Assembly (NCBI RefSeq): GCF_006439335.1 | Contig: NZ_SAWY01000013.1 | Span: 1 to 64,000 of the forward strand | DNA: 64,000 nt | Origin: Litorilituus lipolyticus | GTDB lineage: Bacteria; Pseudomonadota; Gammaproteobacteria; Enterobacterales; Alteromonadaceae | Direction of reading: 5' to 3' | Shown here: positions 45,418 to 54,560 of the stretch, piece after piece | Position numbering within the stretch: the first letter of the stretch is position 1 | Layout of the letters: each line of letters begins with the position of its first letter | Notes under the pieces: model-generated | Told to the model about the DNA's origin: nothing | Seen by the model: only the letters and a program-made list of their open reading frames with translations | Databases searched by the model: none | Program-made: the position numbers and the translations under genes

Positions 45418-47340
45418 ATGCAATATAAATATCCGATTTTATCAGCGATTATGGCATTATCGCTTACAGGCTGTGGTGGCAGTTCAAGTTCTGATAATAC
45501 ACCGCCAGCACAAACACCAGATAACAATACTATCTTGCATATTGAAGATACCTTTAAAATCAATCAAAGTGCGGAATTATTTCTCTACTATCCTAACGAA
45601 GAAATAACCAATATTAATTGGCAGCAAACATCTGGTAGCCCAGTTACTTTCTTAGCAAAAAACAGTAAAGCCATCAGTTTCACCCCAAAAACGTCGGGGG
45701 ATTATCAATTCACCGTAAATTTTTTAGTTAATGGCATCAGTCAAAATTTAGATAAAACCATTACTGTATTAGAAGAAAACTCAGATATCACCGCACGACT
45801 TGCACATACAGTGACCATGGAAAACAAAGTTTCGTTAAGAGTTGCAACCACCAATGACGTTGCCCATGACTCTATTTCATGGCAACAAACCGCAGGCCCA
45901 ACAGTTAGCTTTACTCACGATGACAATTCTGGCAACTATGCCATATTTTTTGATGCTCCTACGGTCAATGAAGATACCTTAATTACTTTTGAGGCAACGG
46001 CGTCTAGTGATAATGGAACCTTTACAGACAAAGTTGCAGTCCTGGTAGAGCCAGCCCAAGCAATTACAAATAATGCTTACTTTGACAGCCGAGTAGCACA
46101 CGTTTTTCCATACAATGACAATAGCCCTTATGCGAGTGATATTGTTGATTGCGTATACTCAAATAAATTAACTAGCTCATGTACGCTATCAAAATTACCG
46201 TTAATTGCCCAAGAAACTCTTGGCAGTTCACAAACACCTGATATCGACGATATTATGGATCGCGTAGTCGTATCTCATCATTGGATGGGCGATCGATTTA
46301 AACACTTTATAGAGAATTTTGATGAAAACAATGATTTTAAGCACTTGCTAAGAGCAACAACTGCTATTGTCATTTCATACGATGTTAGGCCTTCATTCTA
46401 TTGGGCTGCCACAGGTGCTATTTATCTGGATCCTGAAAACTTTTGGATCACTCCAGAAGAAAGAGATACCATCAATGAAGCACCAGACTTTCGCTCAAAC
46501 TTTGGTAAGGACTTACAATTTGTTATGCCTTGGCGTTACGTAAAAGATAATAACTACGCAAGCCTTTACTTCAGTAAAAACAATAGAGTAACCCGAACAG
46601 AGCATGATGGCTTATATCGATTAACATCATTAATGTATCATGAGCTTGCTCATGCAAATGATTTTTTCCCAAGCAATGAATGGTTTATTCACAGTAGTGG
46701 TAGTCGTGTACTAGATGCTGCAACAAGTAGTAACTTTGAATCAGACAAACTATCAATTACTCACCCTTTACACAGCCAGGAAATGAGAAACTTAGCCCAA
46801 GTCAGCTTTAAAGGTGAAACGGCAAGTACTAGCCAGAAGGCTTACCTACCCAATGATATTAAATCTTTCTTTGAAGCTGATGAAGCTACAGATTACTACG
46901 CTTACTCAAGTCTCAGAGAAGACTACGCGATGTTATTTGAAGAGTTAATGATGCAGTCTCGTTATCGCGTTTTTAGAGATGTTGCTATAACTAACCAACC
47001 TACAGGATCCAATGTGTCCGGAGCTGACTATATTGTCACTTGGGGGCAGCGAGGCCGTATTGGTGAGGCGAAACTTAAACAACGCGTTTTCTTTAGTGCT
47101 TCGCGTGTGTTACCGGAATTTGATAGTAATACAGCCCTAAATAACGTTCCGGCTCCTATTCAGATGATTGTAGGGGATAATTGGATAGAAAACCTAACAA
47201 TAAGCTCACAGCAAACTAATTTTGCTAATATGTTATTACAAACCAGTAGCGCAGCAAATGAACACCTAAACCGTTCAAACCATCCAATGGCTAATAATGA
47301 TACTCAACGTTACTACCAAAAAGCACTGCCAAGCCATTAA
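45418..47340 (+). CDS. Large lipoprotein with metalloprotease-like HExxH motif
   Basis: 640 residues. Signal peptide with lipobox LTGC (about residue 19) and a Gly/Ser-rich linker. Two Ig/PKD-like beta domains (about 40-120 and 125-215) share the pattern INWQQTSG / ISWQQTAG. The C-terminal half has MYHELAHANDF (HELAH at 408-412) and a later REDYAMLFEELM (about 500-511) that could give a third zinc ligand, consistent with a gluzincin-like peptidase. The family was not recognised. It probably acts at the cell surface or periplasm. It lies inside a conserved block between DUF2069 and hda, ends at a strong terminator and is followed by a repeat element, so it may be accessory. Confidence 0.7.
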   Translation: MQYKYPILSAIMALSLTGCGGSSSSDNTPPAQTPDNNTILHIEDTFKINQSAELFLYYPNEEITNINWQQTSGSPVTFLAKNSKAISFTPKTSGDYQFTVNFLVNGISQNLDKTITVLEENSDITARLAHTVTMENKVSLRVATTNDVAHDSISWQQTAGPTVSFTHDDNSGNYAIFFDAPTVNEDTLITFEATASSDNGTFTDKVAVLVEPAQAITNNAYFDSRVAHVFPYNDNSPYASDIVDCVYSNKLTSSCTLSKLPLIAQETLGSSQTPDIDDIMDRVVVSHHWMGDRFKHFIENFDENNDFKHLLRATTAIVISYDVRPSFYWAATGAIYLDPENFWITPEERDTINEAPDFRSNFGKDLQFVMPWRYVKDNNYASLYFSKNNRVTRTEHDGLYRLTSLMYHELAHANDFFPSNEWFIHSSGSRVLDAATSSNFESDKLSITHPLHSQEMRNLAQVSFKGETASTSQKAYLPNDIKSFFEADEATDYYAYSSLREDYAMLFEELMMQSRYRVFRDVAITNQPTGSNVSGADYIVTWGQRGRIGEAKLKQRVFFSASRVLPEFDSNTALNNVPAPIQMIVGDNWIENLTISSQQTNFANMLLQTSSAANEHLNRSNHPMANNDTQRYYQKALPSH

Positions 47341-47402
47341 ATATACGCCAAGTTGGCTTTAATAAGGCATAACTTAACAAAGTAAGCTGAGAGTCTGATA
47401 AG

Positions 47403-47434
47403 AAAAAGGTAATCTGAAATAGATTACCTTTTTT
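47403..47434 (+). terminator. Terminator of the HExxH lipoprotein gene
   Basis: Perfect 13-bp stem AAAAAGGTAATCT (47403-47415) / AGATTACCTTTTT (47421-47433), 5-base loop, then T. Confidence 0.9.
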
Positions 47435-47455
47435 GATGTAGAAGCTTCTACTCAC

Positions 47456-47654
47456 TAACTTGAACCCGGTTTAAGAAGTAAATTAACAATATAAAATACA
47501 GAGCGTATGTTCAATTGATTTTCGAGCTTGATAGTTTTACTTAATTCAAGGCAAATTTCGCGTCAATAGCTAGCCTATTGCAAGTAAATTTAACGAAGAA
47601 GTCAGTAAAAATAGCTGTTAGAGAATTATTTATTAAGCCGAGCTCAGGTTAACT
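47456..47654. repeat. MITE-like inverted-repeat element, copy 1
   Basis: About 199 bases with a right end CCGAGCTCAGGTTAACT (47638-47654) inverted relative to a more decayed left end TAACTTGAACCCGG (47456-47469). The interior, from TAGTTTTACTTAATTCAAGG onward, matches the element at 53029-53234 almost base for base through the right end. It contains a small inverted repeat (CAATAGCTAGCCTATTG). No coding capacity. The right end provides the TAA stop of hda (47649-47651). Confidence 0.85.
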
Positions 47655-48401
47655 AATATTCAGGATTTCTTTAATAAAAGGAATAGTCACTTTTCTCTGT
47701 TCCCTAATAGATGCTTTATCAAGTATATCTAATGTTTGAATCAAACTAGTCATATCACGACTAGAACGATTCAATAGAAAACGCGTGGCTTCATCTGAAA
47801 TCATTAAACCCCGCTGTCTTGCCCTATGCTGTATCGCTAAGGTTTTATCATCATCATCAAGGGGTTTAACCTGCTCAATATACCCCCAGCCAATACGTGA
47901 TACTAAGTCAGGCAAGGTAATACCCAGCTTATTAATTGCTTCGCTTCCGGTAATAATTAGACAGCTTTCATTTTCTATGGCGCGATTATATAAGTCAAAA
48001 ATAGCTTGCTGCCATTGAACATCACCCGCTATTAATTCAATATCATCTAAACAAATAAAATCTATTTGTTCTAAGCCATCAAGCACCTCAATGGGTAACT
48101 GTTTTAGTTCAGAACAGGAAAGGCAAACTGATGTTTTTTTCAATTGGGCAGCTAAATTATTACATGCATGTAATAAGTGAGATTTACCTACTCCCGCCAA
48201 ACCAAACAAATAAAAACTGTGAGGCAGTTGACTAAATAGCGCTAAGGAATGGTTTTCGTGTTGTTCAGTTTCAACTTTGTTTTGACGAATAAAGCTTGTT
48301 AACTGTACTAAAACGCTATGATTCGGCTGACCAATAAAACTATCAAAGGTTTCATCATCTGGCAGCTGAACAGATAGCGCAAGTTGTGATAATTGCGTCA
48401 T
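47649..48401 (-). CDS. hda: DnaA regulatory inactivator Hda
   Basis: 250 residues from ATG 48401. AAA+ protein that with the beta clamp stimulates ATP hydrolysis by DnaA after initiation. The N-terminal clamp-binding motif (QLALSVQLPD, compare E. coli QLSLPLYLPD), Walker A (GLAGVGKSHLL), Walker B (FICLDDIE) and the end FIKEILNIS agree with the family. The start overlaps the stop of the upstream DUF2066 gene (TAATG). The last Ser codon and stop come from the inserted repeat element. Confidence 0.93.
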   Translation of the reverse strand: MTQLSQLALSVQLPDDETFDSFIGQPNHSVLVQLTSFIRQNKVETEQHENHSLALFSQLPHSFYLFGLAGVGKSHLLHACNNLAAQLKKTSVCLSCSELKQLPIEVLDGLEQIDFICLDDIELIAGDVQWQQAIFDLYNRAIENESCLIITGSEAINKLGITLPDLVSRIGWGYIEQVKPLDDDDKTLAIQHRARQRGLMISDEATRFLLNRSSRDMTSLIQTLDILDKASIREQRKVTIPFIKEILNIS

Positions 48402-49540
48402 TATGGCTCCCAATGGAAAATGGGAATGGCTGTAGGGTCAACAACGGCTAACGGATCAATGTATTGTTTTAGCTGCTTATTAAGTTTTAATGAAGCTAAT
48501 AATGCAGACTCTGAACCCAATAACTTTAATTTAAATTGTCTAGTAGCACCTTTAGCATTTAATAGGGTGACTGATTTTACCGCAGATAAATTAGATAAAA
48601 AATCAAATAATTCAGTATACACTTTTAGAGAATCAACATTGGCTACTTCGATAATATAATCATTATCACTGGTAGCTGATAAAGCATATTTTTGGTAAAT
48701 AAGTTCGGTAATATCAGACAAAGCCTGCGTTGTCAGCACTTCTCTATCTTCTCCTTGATAAACTTGAGTAAAGCGTTGATTTTGACTAAACAAAACCCAA
48801 TCAAGTACATATTGTGGTGTTGGTTCTTCGTCAACACATAATAAGCCACAACTATCAGTATTTTCTTCAACCTCTTCAGACGAAGAGAGCTCTGTCAACT
48901 CATCAACAATAAGAAGACTAGAGTCAGATAAACGCATAACCACAATAGCTTCAGCAAAGTATCGCTCTGATGCTTGATAAATCGGCTGTTCAAATCGTCC
49001 CCATATATCACTCAAATTGACTTGAGTTGCATCAGTCAAGTCCATTAATGGCATAACGACTGGCAGCCCTCGTTGAGACGAAAAATCATTTACCAGTATT
49101 GGCAAATTCGATGGCATAGAGTTTGACATAATGGTACGCGATAACCCTTGCTCATCAATTAACCACAGTAATACTTGAGGTCTAAGGCTTCCCCAAATAG
49201 CTAGGTTTGCTTGTTGAAATAATTGATTAATTTTATCTTCATTAAAATTGGCCACTAAATAAAGCTGGCCATTTTTTCGAGTATAACGGTATTGAGTAAT
49301 ATAGTTATTTGAGTTCTTTACTGCATTTTTTAATATTTTGTTGGATAAAACTGTGGTTTCTCCACCAACTTTCACCATCACAGCACGTAAAGCTTCTTTT
49401 ATTGCTTTTTGGCGGTGAGTTGATGCTTGTGATTCAACATTCACACGTGCCTGATATAAGTCTTTTACTTCTAACGAATTAACTTTAATGGGCAACAACA
49501 ATACAAAAAGAATTGAAATAAAAAACAAGTGTTTGAGCAT
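48401..49540 (-). CDS. DUF2066 domain protein
   Basis: 379 residues with a signal peptide (about 1-22) and the DUF2066 opening VKDLYQARVNVESQA and LRAVMVKVGG; the family lies beside hda or purM in many gammaproteobacteria. An acidic Cys-containing stretch (SSSEEVEENTDSCGLLC, about 225-242) is notable. Function unknown; predicted periplasmic. It overlaps hda by one codon and diverges from purM across ~185 bases. Confidence 0.85.
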   Translation of the reverse strand: MLKHLFFISILFVLLLPIKVNSLEVKDLYQARVNVESQASTHRQKAIKEALRAVMVKVGGETTVLSNKILKNAVKNSNNYITQYRYTRKNGQLYLVANFNEDKINQLFQQANLAIWGSLRPQVLLWLIDEQGLSRTIMSNSMPSNLPILVNDFSSQRGLPVVMPLMDLTDATQVNLSDIWGRFEQPIYQASERYFAEAIVVMRLSDSSLLIVDELTELSSSEEVEENTDSCGLLCVDEEPTPQYVLDWVLFSQNQRFTQVYQGEDREVLTTQALSDITELIYQKYALSATSDNDYIIEVANVDSLKVYTELFDFLSNLSAVKSVTLLNAKGATRQFKLKLLGSESALLASLKLNKQLKQYIDPLAVVDPTAIPIFHWEP

Positions 49541-49724
49541 AAAATGAAAAATATTAGCCGACGATTATCTTAAAAAAGATATTATCATAATAATTAAACA
49601 TTATCCCAATGATTCCTTATTCGTAAAACAATCGTAATATTGCTTACTCTCTTTCTTGAGTATGACGGTTTGCGCTGATAGAATACGCCCCTTTATATAC
49701 TGTCGGTAATTTCTGAGGTTTCCC

Positions 49725-50765
49725 GTGAGCGAACAAAAACAGTCGTTAAGCTATAAAGATGCTGGTGTTGATATTGATGCTGGTAACGCCCTTGTAGAAA
49801 ACATTAAAGGTGCTGTAAAGCGCACAACACGCCCTGAAGTTATGGGTGGATTAGGTGGTTTTGGCTCTGTATGTCAATTACCAACAGGTTATAAAGAGCC
49901 AGTGCTTGTTGCAGGCACTGATGGTGTAGGTACAAAGTTGCGTTTAGCTATTGATTTAGCCAAGCATGACACTGTAGGTATTGACTTAGTAGCTATGTGT
50001 GTAAACGATCTTATCGTTCAAGGTGCTGAGCCACTATTTTTCTTAGATTACTACGCCACAGCAAAACTTGACGTTGATGTTGCCTCTTCTGTTGTTGAAG
50101 GTATAGCCGAAGGTTGTGTTCAATCTGGCTGTGCTTTAGTTGGCGGTGAAACAGCAGAAATGCCTGGCATGTATCACCAAGGCGATTACGATATTGCTGG
50201 TTTTTGTGTCGGTGTTGCTGAAAAGTCACGTTTACTCGATGGCACTTCAGTAGCTGAAGGCGATCAACTTATCGCATTAGGTGCATCAGGCCCTCACTCA
50301 AATGGTTTTTCTCTCATTCGTAAAGTGTTAGAAGTTAACAATACTGATACAAGTGAGCAGCTTGACGGTAAAGCGATAAGCGACCACTTATTAGAGCCGA
50401 CTAAAATTTATGTTAAGTCTGTACTCGCCTTATTAAAAGATGTTGATGTACATGCTTTGTCTCACATTACTGGTGGTGGTTTCTGGGAAAATATCCCTCG
50501 AGTTCTACCTGAATCAGCTCAGGCGGTAATCAATGGCGATAGCTGGGAATGGCCAGCAATCTTTAACTGGTTACAAGAAAAAGGCAACATTACCAGTCAT
50601 GAAATGTATCGCACTTTTAACTGTGGTGTAGGCATGATCATCGCGGTACCAGCAGATAAAGTCGAGCAAAGTATTGAAATCCTTACTGCCCATGGTGAAA
50701 AAGCATGGCATATTGGCGCAATAGCTAATAAAACAGAAGGTGCAGAACAAGTTGTTTTTGCTTAA
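49725..50765 (+). CDS. purM: Phosphoribosylformylglycinamidine cyclo-ligase
   Basis: 346 residues. Makes AIR from FGAM (fifth step of de novo purine synthesis). Motifs: [73 protein letters not shown]. The start is GTG at 49725 with GAGG 6 bases upstream. purN follows, as in E. coli. Confidence 0.97.
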   Translation: MSEQKQSLSYKDAGVDIDAGNALVENIKGAVKRTTRPEVMGGLGGFGSVCQLPTGYKEPVLVAGTDGVGTKLRLAIDLAKHDTVGIDLVAMCVNDLIVQGAEPLFFLDYYATAKLDVDVASSVVEGIAEGCVQSGCALVGGETAEMPGMYHQGDYDIAGFCVGVAEKSRLLDGTSVAEGDQLIALGASGPHSNGFSLIRKVLEVNNTDTSEQLDGKAISDHLLEPTKIYVKSVLALLKDVDVHALSHITGGGFWENIPRVLPESAQAVINGDSWEWPAIFNWLQEKGNITSHEMYRTFNCGVGMIIAVPADKVEQSIEILTAHGEKAWHIGAIANKTEGAEQVVFA

Positions 50766-50790
50766 TTAAGCAACATTCACTTGTTTTTAT

Positions 50791-50815
50791 AAAGGGCTAT
50801 TTTGTAGCCCTTTTT
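50791..50815 (+). terminator. Hairpin between purM and purN
   Basis: Stem AAAGGGCTA (50791-50799) / TAGCCCTTT (50805-50813) with a 5-base loop and a T run. It lies 25 bases after purM and 25 before the purN ATG, so it may partly terminate the purMN transcript. Confidence 0.75.
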
Positions 50816-50839
50816 CATATCGTTATTTTAGGAAAAAAT

Positions 50840-51505
50840 ATGTCTAGTAGAATTGTAGTGTTAATTTCAGGCAGTGGTTCAAATTTACAAGCTATTATCG
50901 ACGCCTCTCAAGACAAAGATTATCCTGCTGAAGTTGTTGGCGTTATCTCTAATAAAGCTGACGCTTATGGTTTAACTCGAGCGACAAATGCAGGTATCGA
51001 ATCACAGGCACTATCCCATAAAGCGTTTGAATCTCGTGAAGCGTACGATGTTGCTTTAATGGCACAAATCGATAATTTCAAACCTGACGTAATTGTACTT
51101 GCAGGCTTTATGAGGATATTAACACCTGATTTTGTTCAGCACTATCAAGGTAAACTACTTAACATACACCCTTCATTATTACCAAAGTATCAAGGGTTAA
51201 ACACCCACCAGCGCGCCATTGATGCTGGCGATAAAGAACATGGCGTAAGTGTTCATTTTGTTACGGAAGAGCTTGATGGTGGCCCAGTTATTTTACAAGC
51301 TAAAGTACCTGTTTTTGCGGGTGATACAAGCGACGATTTAGCGGCGCGTGTTCATGAGCAAGAACATCGTATTTATCCATTAGTGGTGAAATGGTTTGCG
51401 CAAAATCGTTTATCAATGCAGCAACAAGTTGAAAACGGTCAGCATGTAGAAAAAGCGATTCTCGACGGAAATGTACTTGCTCCATCAGGCTATGCAAACG
51501 ACTAA
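50840..51505 (+). CDS. purN: Phosphoribosylglycinamide formyltransferase
   Basis: 221 residues. Transfers formyl from 10-formyl-THF to GAR. Motifs: VVLISGSGSNLQAII, the active-site region LAGFMRILTPDF, LNIHPSLLPKYQG with the catalytic Asn and His, and HFVTEELDGGPVI with catalytic Asp. AGGA lies before the ATG. Downstream DUF3108 may share the transcript. Confidence 0.96.
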   Translation: MSSRIVVLISGSGSNLQAIIDASQDKDYPAEVVGVISNKADAYGLTRATNAGIESQALSHKAFESREAYDVALMAQIDNFKPDVIVLAGFMRILTPDFVQHYQGKLLNIHPSLLPKYQGLNTHQRAIDAGDKEHGVSVHFVTEELDGGPVILQAKVPVFAGDTSDDLAARVHEQEHRIYPLVVKWFAQNRLSMQQQVENGQHVEKAILDGNVLAPSGYAND

Positions 51506-51626
51506 CTATAGCTTTTAATAAGAAAAAGCATTAGTATCTGTGGTATATGATATTCATAATAAATATCATCTTAATACTAATTAGCATATAACTAATTGCT
51601 TTTTCTTTAATTGTTCAGGAAATTTG

Positions 51627-52379
51627 ATGTTAGCTTATCTTTCTCGCTCAGCCTTTGTTATTCTTTGCTTACCTTTAACATTTTCTGCACACTCTCTTAC
51701 CACTGAAGCTGAAAAAAACAGCTTAAAAAATGTCATTCCCGCATTTAAAGCGAATTACACCTTACTTCATAAAGGTGATCCCGTTGGTAAAGCTGTTCGA
51801 GAACTCAGTTATCAAAAAGATGGAAAAACAACATATCATTACCACACCGACATTAAGTGGCTTATTTTCTCTGATAAACGCTCTGAAACTTCACAAGTAA
51901 TCGTAAATAACAATCAAGTTATCCCTCAACACTATGTGTACTCTAGAGAGGGAACAGGCAGAGATAAAAACTATGAATGGCAATACGATATTGCTAATAA
52001 AAAAGCAAAAGATTTAAAGAAAGAGCGTCAAATAACCATAGATATCACTGAAGGGTTACAAGATAAATTAAGCTACCACTTACAGCACCGACTCAATTTA
52101 ATCGAGAACCCTGAGCAAAAACGTTTTAGCTATCCCGTTATCAGCACTTCTGGTTCAATTAAAGATTATGTCTATCAATATGACGGTGAAGAAGAGCTGA
52201 TGTTACCTTATGGCCTCGTTAAAACAATTCGATTAAAACGTGAAGTAACCGCTAAAAAACGCGTTACTTATGCGTGGTTTGCTCCTGAATTGAATTATTT
52301 ATTGGTGAAACTATATCAAGTTAAAGCAGGTGCTGAGCAATTTGAAGCACAGCTTGCTTCAATAGAAAATAATAAATAG
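51627..52379 (+). CDS. DUF3108 domain protein
   Basis: 250 residues from ATG 51627 (CAGGA 6 bases upstream; an adjacent TTG gives one more residue). Signal peptide about 1-24, then a beta-rich DUF3108 domain (FKANYTLLHKGDPVGKAVRELSY, LPYGLVKTIRLKR, YAWFAPELNYLLVK). Predicted periplasmic. It is common after purMN in Alteromonadales and has no established function. Confidence 0.83.
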   Translation: MLAYLSRSAFVILCLPLTFSAHSLTTEAEKNSLKNVIPAFKANYTLLHKGDPVGKAVRELSYQKDGKTTYHYHTDIKWLIFSDKRSETSQVIVNNNQVIPQHYVYSREGTGRDKNYEWQYDIANKKAKDLKKERQITIDITEGLQDKLSYHLQHRLNLIENPEQKRFSYPVISTSGSIKDYVYQYDGEEELMLPYGLVKTIRLKREVTAKKRVTYAWFAPELNYLLVKLYQVKAGAEQFEAQLASIENNK

Positions 52380-52419
52380 CAAATTCTATTTTTAACACAT
52401 AACTTCACTAATTGATTGA

Positions 52420-52995
52420 TTAGTTACTGAGATTATCCATCATACTATCAGGCATTAATACGGCAATTACTTCACCTTTTACGCATAGCTTGTTATCTGC
52501 GTAAACAAGCACTTCAACGACAATTTTACGTGCTTTGACTTCCCTATATTGACCAATGAGTATTAACGGTACACCTTTAGGTGTTGGCGCTAAGTAGCTA
52601 ATATTCAACCCTGCCGTGACAAAACGCATAACAGGCTCTGAGCCTAACTCTCTATTGTCATTATAATATGCCATGGCAGAAGCACTGCCCGTACCATGAC
52701 AATCTATCAATGAAGCTAACAAGCCACCATACACAAAGCCAGGAATAGCCGTATGTTTATCTGATGGGGTAAAAATGGCAATACTCTGCTGGTTGCTAGC
52801 TTCATTAGCATTACTTTTACCTATGTTAACAGTACTTAATAGCTCGTTTACGCAAGCTTTTAACTCATCACTTGCATTGTCGATAAAATTTGATAACCAA
52901 TAACTTCTCAATTGGTGACCGTCATGATTATTGGTACCACAACCATAGCAATGGCTTAATTCATCAGGGTAATATTCTTGAAATGATTTAATCAA
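52420..52995 (-). CDS. PaaI-family hotdog thioesterase
   Basis: 191 residues. The single hotdog domain is expected to hydrolyse an acyl-CoA thioester. The opening CYGCGTNNHDGHQLRSYW and FVYGGLLASLIDCHGTGSA helix follow the PaaI/4HBT layout, with the catalytic acid probably the Asp in LIDCHG; a longer mid-region insert (about 60-80) is seen. The start is TTG at 52995 with AAGG 9 bases upstream. Located next to the CoA-ligase module, it plausibly cleaves the acyl-CoA those ligases make. Confidence 0.8.
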   Translation of the reverse strand: MIKSFQEYYPDELSHCYGCGTNNHDGHQLRSYWLSNFIDNASDELKACVNELLSTVNIGKSNANEASNQQSIAIFTPSDKHTAIPGFVYGGLLASLIDCHGTGSASAMAYYNDNRELGSEPVMRFVTAGLNISYLAPTPKGVPLILIGQYREVKARKIVVEVLVYADNKLCVKGEVIAVLMPDSMMDNLSN

Positions 52996-53028
52996 CGTAG
53001 TTTGCCTTATAAAGAATTAAGCCGAATT

Positions 53029-53234
53029 AACTTAACCTGAACTCGGTTCAAGAGATAAATTAATTTTATAAAATACAATCCGTTATGTTTCACCTAGTTT
53101 TCTAGCTTGATAGTTTTACTTAATTCAAGGCAAATTTCGAGTCAATAGCTAGTCTATTGCAAGTAAATTTAACGAAGAAGTCAGTAAAAATAACTGCTAG
53201 AAAATTATTTATTAAGCCGAGCTCAGGTTAACTT
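53029..53234. repeat. MITE-like inverted-repeat element, copy 2
   Basis: About 206 bases bounded by terminal inverted repeats of about 18 bases: left AACTTAACCTGAACTCGG (53029-53046), right CCGAGCTCAGGTTAACTT (53217-53234). The interior matches copy 1 at 47456-47654 nearly perfectly over its right half, in the same orientation, but differs more near the left end. No coding capacity. The right end supplies the TAA stop (53228-53230) of the PaaK-like ligase. Confidence 0.88.
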
Positions 53235-54478
53235 ATGTCTCGAACATCATCTATTACTTTGCCATCATTGGCTAGAGTTCCCAAAGGCACTAATGATATT
53301 TGTCCTGATAATTTAGTCACTTGCTTTAAGCTCTGTTTAATCTGCTCAATAAATGCTTCTGTTTCAAGTGTTGATTTAGCAAATGAATCAAGTTCACATT
53401 CTAAAAGCATCGTATCATTATGGTTAACTTGACTAACAGTTAAACGTATTTTACCGATATGAGAAAACTGCTGTCTAACCTTTTCTATCTGTTCTGGGTG
53501 AACGAACATACCTTTTATTTTGGTCGTTTGGTCTGCCCTGCCTAACCAACCTTTTAAACGTTGATTAGTTCTCCCACATGAGCTTTTTCCTTGAGAAATT
53601 GCTGATAAATCCCCCGTGGCAAAACGAATTAACGGATAATCGGCATTAAAGCTGGTTACCACAACTTCTCCTACTTCACCTGGCTCCACTGGCTCTAACG
53701 TACCAGGCCTAACTATTTCAACTATCAGCTCTTCAGCAACCACAAACCCTTCACCTGCGGTAGTTTCATAGCCTATCAAACCAATATCAGCACTGGCATA
53801 GGCTTGTAATACACTTATGCCTTTAGCTTTTATAATGGATCGTAAACTTTCAGGCAAAGCTTCACCGGTAACCAGTGCTTTTTGAAGGCTTGAGATATCT
53901 TTGCCTGTATTTTCAGCCTTATCTAACAAGATTTTTAGAAATGATGGTGTTCCGCAATAACCAGAAGGTTTCAATTGCTCAATAACCTCTAGCTGCTGCT
54001 CAGTTTGTCCGGGACCTGCCGGTATTACCGTACAGCCACAAGCTCGTGCTCCTGAATCTAAAATAAATCCACCCGGTGTTAAATGATATGACAAACAGTT
54101 TTGTACAATATCTCCTTTTCTAAAACCTGCGGCATAAAAAGCTTGCCCCATGCGCCACCAATCATCAAAGCAATTTTCAGGCTCATTGATTGGCCCTGGC
54201 GATTGAAAGACTCTACCTATGCTTGCTTTCTCTGAGACGATACCGGCAAAAATGGCCTCATTATTTTGTAATGATTTCAACTCGGATTTACGTGTTATCG
54301 GTAACTGGGCGAGCGACTCTCTGCTGGTAATATCATCAGCATTAACATTAGCTAATAATTCGGCATAATACGGACACTCTTGTTTTGCATAATCTATAAA
54401 AGCAGGTAAACGGTTAAGTAACTTATGCTCTCTTTCAACGGAATTTATCTGCTCATTTTCATGAAAATATTGGCTCAT
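53228..54478 (-). CDS. PaaK-like AMP-binding ligase (phenylacetate-CoA ligase family)
   Basis: 416 residues, adenylate-forming superfamily. Motifs: PITRKSELKSLQ near the start, a P-loop substitute at VFQSPGPINEP, YASADIGLIGYET and FATGDLSAISQG, ending with the C-terminal lid domain (about 310-410). Closest in style to phenylacetate-CoA ligase, but residues for phenylacetate were not verified. It is the last gene of the Liv operon, 83 bases after livF. The final Ser and stop codon come from the repeat element. Confidence 0.82.
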   Translation of the reverse strand: MSQYFHENEQINSVEREHKLLNRLPAFIDYAKQECPYYAELLANVNADDITSRESLAQLPITRKSELKSLQNNEAIFAGIVSEKASIGRVFQSPGPINEPENCFDDWWRMGQAFYAAGFRKGDIVQNCLSYHLTPGGFILDSGARACGCTVIPAGPGQTEQQLEVIEQLKPSGYCGTPSFLKILLDKAENTGKDISSLQKALVTGEALPESLRSIIKAKGISVLQAYASADIGLIGYETTAGEGFVVAEELIVEIVRPGTLEPVEPGEVGEVVVTSFNADYPLIRFATGDLSAISQGKSSCGRTNQRLKGWLGRADQTTKIKGMFVHPEQIEKVRQQFSHIGKIRLTVSQVNHNDTMLLECELDSFAKSTLETEAFIEQIKQSLKQVTKLSGQISLVPLGTLANDGKVIDDVRDIS

Positions 54479-54560
54479 AGGTACTCTTTATTGCAATTTG
54501 TTCAAGGTATATCTAATAGGTTCTTTCTTCTGACATTCAAATCGGGAATAGTAATTAAGC

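Noticed and set aside
49655-49700. Possible PurR box upstream of purM (GGTTTGCGCT)
   Set aside because: Only the right half resembles the PurR consensus; the left half does not match.
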